Below, piece after piece: positions 56,631 through 64,000 of a stretch of 64,000 bases of DNA. Source of the DNA: Portulaca oleracea (Eukaryota > Streptophyta > Magnoliopsida > Caryophyllales > Portulacaceae). The stretch's first letter is position 1. Each line of letters starts with the position of its first letter. The notes under the pieces are model-generated. The model did not search any database and was not told the origin of the DNA. It saw only the letters and a program-made list of their open reading frames with translations. The DNA is taken from the NCBI GenBank assembly GCA_029582165.1, contig CM055893.1, forward strand, positions 24,589,179-24,653,178. The letters are read 5' to 3'. Made by a program: the position numbers and the translations under genes.

Positions 56631-57340
56631 ACAAGGATAACGGGCTCCGTATAACGTAGAGGTGATTATCCTTGTTGAGGTGGCGCGTCATATGACTTTG
56701 AAGACCTCCATAGACAAGGATAACAGGCTCCGCTTTTGCGTAGAGGAGTTTATCCTTGTTGAGGTGATGAGTTGGATGACTTTGAACACCGAGTACAGCC
56801 ATAAACAAGGATAACAGGCTCCGCTTTTGCGTAGCGGAGTTTATCCTTGTTGAAGTGACGAGTCGGATATTTTTTTGGAAGACCGAGTACCGCCAAAGAC
56901 AAGGATAACAGGCTCTGCTTTTGTGTAGAGGAGTTTATCTTTGTTGAGGTGTCGAGTCGGATATTTTTTTTTGGAAGACCGAGTGCCGCCAAAGACAAGG
57001 ATAACATGCTCTCCTTTTGCGTAGAGGAGTTTATCCTTGTGGAGGTGACGAGTCGGATATTTTTGAAGACCGAGTACCGCCAAAGACAAGGATAACATGC
57101 CCCGCTTTTGCGTAGAGGAGTTTATCCTTGTTGAGATGGCGAGTCGGATGACTTTGAAGACCGTGTACCACCGAAGGCAAGGATAACAGGCTCCACTTTT
57201 GTGTAGAGGAGTTTATCCTTGTTGAGGTGGCGCGTCGTATATTTTTTAAAACACTGAATACCGCCAAAGGCAAGGATAACGGGCTTCGCTTTTTCGTAGA
57301 GGAGTTTATCCTTGTTGAGGTGACGAGTCGGCTTACCCGG
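56631..57340 (-). repeat. Eight tandem ~93-bp hairpin-forming repeats in element E
   Basis: Unit starts on the plus strand at 56631, 56714, 56805, 56899, 56995, 57085, 57177 and 57270 (spacing 83-96). Each carries ACAAGGATAAC...CTCC, then GCTTTTGCGTAG, then GGAGTTTATCCTTGT: inverted arms flanking a 12-nt loop, followed by a GACGAGTCGGAT segment. Open frames across it are artefacts of the period. Confidence 0.9.
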
Positions 57341-57799
57341 CACATGCCAGAAAGACTAACCCCTCTGAGAGTCCACAAACCTTTTTTTTTTTTTGCAGGT
57401 TTGCGAGGCTACACAATGTACGTTGCTTGTACATCTAGATGCCAAAAGATGGACGTGACTTGAACATGTTGGTTATCCCATGGAAGGATAACTTGTGATT
57501 TGAAGGAAGGAGCCGACAACCACGTCGATGGTAGATGTAGCGCCATTGTTGGTGTAGCACAACTGTTGGCCTTGACATGAAAAGTATCACTAACGGTTGT
57601 AGTGACGTTATTGATGATGCAATGTTTGATGGTCGTCAACGATCATGGTCATGGCACAATTATCAATAATGCTTGACTTGAAGTGGTATGCCAACAACGT
57701 TGGCGACACATCATTTTTGTTGACGTGGAGGTCACTCACAGTTATGACAGTATGAAGGTTAGTGTCACTTGATACAAGATTTTGTTGGCTCTACATCCA
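57341..57799. other. Element E internal spacer, nothing recognised
   Basis: Non-coding sequence between the two repeat arrays; contains T-run 57381-57396 and no motif I recognise. Confidence 0.5.
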
Positions 57800-58310
57800 T
57801 ATAATGAATGACTTAGGAGTCATTGATATTTATGACTTGAGAGCCCATATGCTTGAGGACTTAGGAGTCTAAGATTTAGCTAACTTGAGAGTTTGTTATC
57901 TTGGTTAATTGTGACGACTTAGAATTCTTTTGACTTGAGTTTCCTCTTGTAGCGACTTAAGAGTGTTTGATAGCGGCTTGAGAGTCTTTGATAGCGACTT
58001 GAGAGTCTTTGATGATGACTTGGAAGTCTTTTGAGGATAACTTGAGCGTCTTTTTCTTGTGATGATCTGGAAGACTTGAGAGTCTTTTGGTGATGACTTG
58101 AAAGTCTTTGGTCATTTGATAGACTTGTGAGTCTTGTGTGTCAACTTGTGTCAACTTAGGAGTCTCTTGATTAGGTTGACTTGAGAGTCATTGGTGGTGA
58201 CTTGGAAGTTCTTGTGTACTTTGGAGTTTTTTTTTTTTTTGTGTTGACTTGGAAGTCTTGTGATGACTTGGAAGTATATGGCGATCACTTGAAAGTTTTT
58301 GTTGTTTGAG
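57800..58310 (-). repeat. Short degenerate repeats GACTTGAGAGTCTTTG in element E
   Basis: About fifteen imperfect copies of a 20-30 bp unit with the small dyad GACTTGAGAGTC or GACTTGGAAGTC (GACT / AGTC arms). It lies just downstream of gag in element orientation. Confidence 0.75.
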
Positions 58311-58434
58311 TGCCTTTTTTTTTTAGGTGACAGCCCTTTGCCCTCTAGGGTGTCCTCTCTCTTTGCGCGCGTTACATCTTGTCAGACTCGTCAGTGTCTT
58401 CTTTATCTAGTGTGATTTTCCCTTCCTTCACTAG

Positions 58435-59644
58435 CTACATGACTTGCTCTTTGAATGCTCTGCATTTCTCTAGTGGTTGGTTGATAATCCTGTGGTACTT
58501 GCAATACTTAGGATTGCTCACTCTTCCTACTTCTTCAAGGCGCTTTGGCTCAGAGAGTTTTATGAGTCCCTTTTCAAGGAGGTTGTCCAACATTTCTGGT
58601 GCATCGGAGTCAGAAAAACAATAGTCATTTTCTTCAATCATAGGGTCTCTTCTTGGCATGTCTTCATAAGCGGTGGTGGACACACTATTGTTAGAATGTT
58701 TTTCATGATTGGCAATTGTAAACTCCATGTCATCAGCTTGTGTCACCAAGTCTTGAAAACTCTTAGGGTTGTTTACTTGTAAGGCATAGAGTATGTTCCA
58801 ATCCATTCCTCGAGCACACATGTCGACCGTAGAGGTTTTGACAGACGATCCTTGCACATTAGGGAAAGAGCACGCCAACGGTTGATGTAGTCAACAACTG
58901 GCTCGTCATCCCATTGTTTGGCATTAGTCAATTCTGTGATGCTAAGGACACGACTTGTGCTGTAGAAACGATTTAAAAACTCCTCATCCACTTGCACCCA
59001 ACTATTAATGGACTTGGGAGCAAGGTTGGTGTACCAGTCAAATGCTGATCCTTTCTAGGAGCGCACAAATTGCTTGACTAAGAGATCTCCATCCGTGTCA
59101 GCATTATTACATGTCTCAACAAAGTGTGCGACATGCTGCTTTAGGTTACCACTTTCATCGAATTAATGAAATTTGGGAGGTTGGTAACCATGTAGCATAC
59201 GAAGAGTGCTAATTCTCTTAGTGTAAGGCCTAGTGTATCGGTGAGTTCTTGGTGAGCCTTCTCCAAGTTGATCCTTGAGTGCCTTTGCGATCAATTTTTT
59301 TATTTGCTCTGCAATCATTGAGCTTGTCGATGATGATGGCTTGTTGCCCTTCGTTGGTCGTTGCTTTAACTTCTTCTCCAACTTAGCAATCTTCATATCT
59401 TGACGCTTGGTTTGCGCGTTCTTCTCTTCGCTCTCTTGAGTGAGTTTATGTAGCATGGTTTTATGTTAGCCATTTCTTCTTCTGTGGTCATAGCTCTTGT
59501 AACCATGACTGACATGGTGACAACACCAGATGACCTTGTTCTACCTTGAATTTCCCTTGCCATGCTAGTAACTTTGTGGTTCGTCTTCACATTTGTTGCG
59601 AGCTCTTCCTTAGGAGGTAGATTGGTTGAAGTCTTTGTAGCCAT
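58435..59644 (-). pseudogene. gag of element E (Ty3/gypsy, Tat type)
   Basis: Starts at an ATG (59644; MATKTSTNLPP). A Lys/Glu-rich coiled region (MKIAKLEKKLKQR) is followed by the gag core: HVAHFVETCNN, GDLLVKQFVRS, a stop near 59056, KGSAFDWYTNLAP, EFLNRFYSTSRVLSITEL, DEPVVDYINRWRALSL. After a frameshift near 58850 it continues MDWNILYALQVNNPKSFQDL and ends near the NPKYCKYHR segment. This is the conserved gag of plant Tat-lineage elements, which assembles virus-like particles. Downstream there is no protease or polymerase. Confidence 0.85.
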
Positions 59645-59708
59645 GTCTTATTCATGGAGAGGTTCTTGAAAGTTCTGATTTCAAAGATGGAGATGAAAGG
59701 TAGAGATT

Positions 59709-59727
59709 GTCCCACCGAGCGTGCCAA
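59709..59727 (-). promoter_or_regulatory. PBS-like site of element E
   Basis: Minus-strand TTGGCACGCTCGGTGGGAC, four bases after the LTR end GTGGTAACA. Position and the TGG start fit a primer-binding site; I cannot name the tRNA with certainty. Confidence 0.65.
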
Positions 59728-59731
59728 AATG

Positions 59732-60365
59732 TGTTACCACAAATTTTTGAGTCTAAAATTAATTAAGACAAGAAAAAAATGGATAAATAAAATTTGTATT
59801 AATTTCAAAGAATTTGGGTACAATCTCTATAATATTTGTTACAAGATGAACAAATAAAAAATCCTCTGATTCGATCTCTGTCGTCTTCTTGAAGGAGGGC
59901 CAATGTGGCTTGAATCTCGATCAAGTTTGTGTTGAATCTCTAGAACAAACGACACATAATGTAGTGTTTGTTGTTTAATTCTAGAGAGTCTTCTTGAGAG
60001 TTGGATTTTTTCTGTCTTCATATGAGAAGAGGTAGAGTCTTATTTATAAGGAAGAAACTTGGTCTCATCCTTGGGCTTATGACTTGTTAGCCTTTCTTGG
60101 GTCGTTGTCCGGGCCTTAGGGTTAGGATGATTTGGCAGTCCATTTGACTTTGACTTGGTAGTCTTTGTGGGCCGTTGTCCGGGTCTTAGGTTTGGGTTGA
60201 CTTGATAGTCGATTTGACTTTGACATGGCAGTCGTTCGAGCTTTGACTTGATAGCTAGCATGAGCCAATTTCACTTAAATAAACTGAATTAATTTAGACC
60301 GATCAAAATAATCAATTTAATTTATTTTGACTTTTGACACTATTTTGATTTTTTTAGTGTCTACA
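59732..60365 (-). repeat. 5' LTR of element E (634 bp)
   Basis: Minus-strand TGTAGACACTAAAAAAATC to GTGGTAACA. Flank GCAAT at 60366-60370 (ATTGC on the minus strand) compares with ATCGC beside the partner LTR at 19415. Confidence 0.85.
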
Positions 60366-60788
60366 GCAATAATCCCTACTTTCGGTTTGTATTCTGGTGA
60401 TCCAAAAAAATAAAATAAAATTGGATTTGAGTGGGATGCCGATGAGCTGAGAGGCGATGACTCTTCATTTTTTGGTGCCACATCAGCTAAAAAAAATATC
60501 TTTTTATTTTCCTTCTTTTCCTGTTTCCAAGTCGAAAACTAAATTTAAAACCCGCATTTATTTCTCTCTCTTCTTTTCCCTTTCACCTTTTTTTCTCTCT
60601 GTGGTGTGTCTGAAAGAGCGTGAGGCCACCTTTCTCCCACCACCCACCACAATCTTCGACTGCCATCCTCTTTCCAATCTTATAATCCCATTTTCCATCT
60701 CCCTCTCCCTCTTTTTCTGACATACAAACACAAACACAGACACATACACTCTCCACTCTCCTTCTCTTGCTAACTCCAGGCGGCAACA

Positions 60789-61161
60789 ATGGCTGCTCTG
60801 CAAAATGTAGTGGTCTTGCAATCTAGAGCCACCAGCGCCGACGGCCGACATCGAGATGATCGCTAAGATTTTTTTCCGACGATGACGTTTCTGCTCTCTC
60901 ATCTCTTCTTTTTTTTTCTTCAATTTTCTGTACGAACCAGTAGTGTTCTGAATGGCATAATACCAATGGTGATAGTAACTATGTATACCCTTTTTTCAGA
61001 AAACCCAAATCGAATTGGACAGTGAAAAATCAAAGTTAGGTAGGTAGATAGCTAACCTTATGGCCCCGTTCATGAACTTAACCGCAAAGAATTCATGCGT
61101 CTTTTGTGGACTTGGAAGACCATCATTTCTTCTTCATCTCTCACCTTCTGGTCCTTCTAAT
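60789..61161 (+). pseudogene. Plus-strand captured coding scraps in element F
   Basis: Two short frames: ATG 60789 (MAALQNVVVLQSRATSADGR, then a stop) and ATG 61060, which reads 34 codons (MAPFMNLTAKNSCVFCGLGR then PSFLLHLSPSGPSN) straight into a GT donor at 61162. The donor leads into T-rich repetitive DNA like an intron. I do not recognise the protein. It could be a captured 5' end of a host gene or chance. Confidence 0.3.
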
Positions 61162-61179
61162 GTATGCCCAATTCACCTG

Positions 61180-61510
61180 TGTGTGTAATTTTAGTATTAC
61201 GTTTGTTTAGTTTTCTGGGTTTCAACAAGTTTGGTTTTTGTTCTATAATTTGAGTATCAAGCTTGTAGAGTTTTCAGGGTTTTCAATCAAGTTTGTTTTT
61301 TGCTGTGTAATTTGAGTGCTAAGCCTGTTGGGTTTTCTGGGTTTCCATCAAGTTTGGTTTTTGCTGTATAATTTGATTGCTAAGGTCGTTGGATTTTCTA
61401 GGTTTTCAGTCAAGTTTCCAGTATTATTCTCGTTAAATTTTTGGGGGCTTTCATCAAGTTTGGGTTTTACTGCATAATTCTAGTGATACTGCATCAATTT
61501 TGGTTCTTGT
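61180..61510 (+). repeat. Five degenerate ~60-bp T-rich repeats in element F
   Basis: Unit TGTATAATTTGAGTNCTAAG, then TTTTCTGGGTTTCNATCAAG and TTTGGTTTTTGC, recurring near 61186, 61241, 61309, 61371 and 61476. It resembles an expanded intron segment. Confidence 0.65.
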
Positions 61511-61611
61511 TTAACCACCCTTTTTGTTTTCCTTTTTTACTGTCAATGCCTTGTGTAGCCTGATAATGTTGATCAGGGAAATCAACAATCTCTTTCCTCT
61601 TTTTCCTCAAC

Positions 61612-61761
61612 TTAAGAAACATACATCTTGAGCCACTCTAACTCGGCGGTGAGGCTTTCGGCAAGTTGACGGAGGCGGGGATCATCGGCGGTGGCAGCGG
61701 TGGCAGGCTGCTCGAAAAAAGGAAAGGTCTGGTCATCTTCGTCAGTTTCAATGGCCCACTC
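61612..61761 (-). pseudogene. Minus-strand captured gene 3' end in element F
   Basis: About 49 codons ending in TAA (61614-61612): EWAIETDEDDQTFPFFEQP, an Ala/Thr stretch, then DDPRLRQLAESLTAELEWLK and MYVS. The composition (acidic start, amphipathic helix, stop) is that of a real protein C-terminus, and GC content is higher than the surroundings. TCCTGAG just upstream could be a splice acceptor. Function unknown; opposite in strand to the other scrap, as in chimeric Pack-MULEs. Confidence 0.4.
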
Positions 61762-62127
61762 AGGAGCAAATCAAAACCCAAGTCAACTTGAAAAAAAGAA
61801 AGAGGAAAGGCCTGCTCAGAAAGAAGAGAGAGAAAGGGGGGGTAAAATTAAGTTTTCAAAAAAGAAAAAGATAAATCCAAGCTGGAATCATGAAAAAAAG
61901 AAACAAAAATAAGAAGGCATGTGTTTTTGATCTGATGTGGCACCCAAAACCGAAGTCAATGCGGTAAAACACATGGTCATGGTGCCATGTCAGTAAACTA
62001 TCGAGTCACCGTCTCTCAACTCATCGACGTCTCACTTAAATCCATTTTTTTTTGGACCACCATAATACAAATCGAAAGTAGGGATTATCGTCGTCCAATT
62101 TGCAAAAGTTGGGATTATTATTCCTAT

Positions 62128-63563
62128 ATATATATATATATAAAATTTTAATAATAAAATGACATGTAATGTTGTATTCATGTCTATAGTATAATTGTCA
62201 CTTTTATAAATACTAGTAAAAAAAAAAATGCACGCGTTGCGTGCAGTAAATATATTAAGTTGTAATTTATTATTATAAAGAAAAGGTAATAGAAGAAAAA
62301 AAGAGAGTGTCCCACATAAACTTTAATTCCATCAAATAACGTTTAAATAGATTTCTTTTTAGAATTGTAAAAGAAATGCATTTAGATGGTTTCGGAACAT
62401 TAATAGTAACAAGGAAATTAGGAAACTAACTAAGTTGGGAAATGCTGACCACAATATTGTCCATTTTCTTTTTAAATGATGAAAACAACCCTTTTTAAAT
62501 TTCATTATTTCAACCTATAAACGTCCAAATCCAATTTGGAAAATCTACTAGGAACAAAATTTGAAATGAGAATAAATTATTTAATTCATATAAGATAAAG
62601 ATCAAAGAATAATACACCAAAAGTCCATACTATAGAATTATCCATTCAAATTGTGGATCTGGTGAAATTATTTCATGATTTCAAAGAATTACATACACTA
62701 GTTATAGTTACAAACATAATATGAATAGATTTGTGATAAATTACAAATTGTGGTGTTATGCAAACAAGGAGAAAAAATTACATATAAAGCGAATTTGAGT
62801 TTTTTTTTAAGTAAATCCTACCAATGGAGAACCTTATGAAATGACAACACTTCTCACAATCCTTAATTTGGTTAGCAATTGAACTTGGAAAAAGAAAACC
62901 TTTAAGTGATTAGAAAATCAGCACAAATATGTTAGTCAGATTAAACAACATACTAAGCACTAATCAATCAATGAGTTGGGACTTTAGAATAATGTTATGT
63001 GCCAATTAAACAAAGAATGTTTTCAATATCTTTACTCATCACATAAGATAATCTGAAAAATATAAATGAGATTCACTTATAAGTTTTAACTTTGTCGACT
63101 CCAGAGTCTAAACATGACCTAACCGCAAACCCCGCGGAAGGATCATATTTCTTCATTTCTTTTATAACCATAATTCTTGAACTCAACTACATTTTTTGTA
63201 TGAAAGACATTATAAAATATCAAGAAAAAAATCATAGACCAAAGTTTAGAGAAACATTTTTTTCAAGAAAACCCATAGAAGGACCATTTTTCAAGAAAAA
63301 GAAATCAAACTCCACATATAAGGACCATAAATGCCACTCGTAGCACCCAATGCCAAAGAAGTTAAGAATTACTTTTATACTGGACTTCCTTATTCAAAAA
63401 AATGGCTAAGCATAAAACAAACTTAAAAGAAAAAAAATCTACAAATCTTTCATAACTAAACATGTTTATACGTTATGCACCACATGCCTGTATTGTAGAA
63501 TTGACATATAAAACTTCCCAATGTAATATTTCCACACAAAAGACCCCCACTATGGACACCTTA
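62128..63563. other. AT-rich right flank
   Basis: Apart from a Helitron-like terminus at 62213-62245, no coding or repeat structure was recognised. The 83-codon frame at 63092-63343 has no similarity I can name. Confidence 0.5.
62213..62245 (-). mobile_element. Helitron-like 3' terminus
   Basis: On the minus strand TGCACGCAACGCGTGCA (7-bp stem, 3-nt loop), then a run of T, then CTAG followed by T. This matches the Helitron end rule (GC-rich hairpin 10-12 nt before CTRR, inserted ahead of T). The 5' TC end would lie to the right and was not located. Confidence 0.45.
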
Positions 63564-63823
63564 GGCCCTGTTTTTTTTATACGGGGTGTGGTAATGATAC
63601 GGTGCGGTGGAATTTGAAAAAGTGTAATGAGTTGTAAAAGTTGTGGTAGGTGGGGTAGGTTAAGAGAGAGTGTGAAAAGTAGAGGAGAAAAATGTGGAGA
63701 GAGAAAAATAAAAAGATATATTGGTAATGATTGTGGTGTGGTGTGGTGAAGTGTGGTGGAAAGTTAAAGAGTGTGGTGCGATGTGGTACCGCGCCACAAC
63801 CTACCGTATAAAAGAACAGTGCC
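63564..63823. mobile_element. Small TIR MITE (260 bp)
   Basis: GGCCCTGTTTTTTTTATACG at the left and its imperfect complement CCGTATAAAAGAACAGTGCC at the right. The interior is rich in GTGGTG. It is flanked by TTA (left) and TAG (right); a TA or degraded TTA duplication would fit a mariner- or Harbinger-type MITE. No coding. Confidence 0.65.
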
Positions 63824-64000
63824 TAGAAGAAGTGTGCCATACTTACATAAATTGGTCAGATGTTGTTGATTCCAAAACGGGAGTCATGAGATAGTATTAT
63901 TTGTTTATTTTCCATAAGTTACCTTGTCACAGACAAAATTTACATCATTCCGACATTTTATTTCTCAAATGCTTATGGGTAGGAAGCCTACAAATTTGAA

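Larger units (their letters stand above)
56395..60365 (-). mobile_element. Element E, Tat-like gag-only retrotransposon (5' part)
   Basis: Read on the minus strand: LTR (60365-59732), PBS-like site, gag relic (59644-58435), two repeat arrays, then the D insertion at 56394. The 3' end continues at 18004-19414 in flipped orientation. No protease, RT or integrase appears anywhere between the LTRs (about 5.4 kb in total without D), so E looks non-autonomous. The gag type and tandem-repeat-rich UTR suggest the Tat lineage. Confidence 0.75.
60366..62127. mobile_element. TIR element F, Pack-MULE-like, with gene scraps
   Basis: Inner terminal repeats: ATAATCCCTACTTTCGGTTT (60369-60388), then GGTGATCCAAAAAAA, matched inverted at 62050-62088. 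Pairing continues inward for about 100 bp (GATGAGCTGAGAGGCGATGA, 60442-60461, against the complement of the 61998-62025 region). The outer terminal part on the left was separated by element E and now lies at 19415-19470. Long TIRs and gene-like interior suggest a Mutator-type element; 9-bp duplications could not be verified. No transposase is present. Confidence 0.6.

Noticed and set aside
56602..57378. Several overlapping minus-strand frames with LSLSLAVLGL and TSTKINSS repeats
   Set aside because: They arise from the 93-bp tandem repeats and shift frame between units.

Overview
This is a plant nuclear window made almost entirely of transposable elements. Retroelement primer-binding sites, plant-type Ty3/gypsy (Athila and Tat lineages) and Ty1/copia (SIRE-like) coding regions, an intron-containing Mutator-like (MULE) transposase, a hAT MITE with an 8-bp duplication and several foldback MITEs point to a repeat-rich flowering plant, probably a eudicot (the species is not determinable from sequence alone). 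No tRNA, rRNA, CRISPR, operon or intact host gene was seen. The only host-like gene signals are a possible first exon of a small secreted protein (about 11.13 kb) and captured gene scraps inside a TIR element (61.0-61.8 kb).

Layout. 1-3119: 3' end of a Tat-lineage element (3' UTR with a GC-rich minisatellite, polypurine tract, 1.13-kb LTR) inserted into an older Athila-like element (3120-8174). 8.17-8.93 kb: copia-type LTR fragment carrying a MULE-type foldback MITE with a 9-bp duplication. 10.4-13.5 kb: second foldback, a TATA box and candidate exon, a TIR element and a decayed RRM-type LINE ORF1. 14.0-17.7 kb: MULE transposase with introns and two frameshifts, cut off inside its zinc knuckle. 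17.9-62.1 kb: one nested complex, five levels deep. Athila A (+, 21487-35462, TSD TGGAA) sits in an LTR of Athila B (-, 21242-50159, TSD GTGGG). B sits in a SIRE-like copia element D (-, LTR 55469-56394). D sits in a gag-only Tat-like element E (-, LTR 59732-60365). E sits in the terminal repeat of a TIR element F (60366-62127). The 3' ends of D, E and F are found at 17902-20476 in the opposite orientation and shuffled order, so the nest was later rearranged. 62.1-64 kb: AT-rich DNA with a Helitron-like terminus and a small MITE.

The most unusual signals are not genes. Both Athila elements carry arrays of a quasi-palindrome (consensus ACCGTRGCCACGGT) arranged in pairs about 21 bp apart, both in the LTR and again in the pol-to-env spacer. 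They also carry a stem-loop plus TTTAAGTGTG plus G-run module at the polypurine tract, and a second copy of that module about 1.3 kb upstream of it. Element E carries eight tandem 93-bp repeats, each able to fold as a hairpin. The Tat LTR has its own GAACCCAGACGGGTTC dyads. Coding capacity of every element here is broken: by in-frame stops in A and by stops plus frameshifts in B, D, E and the MULE.
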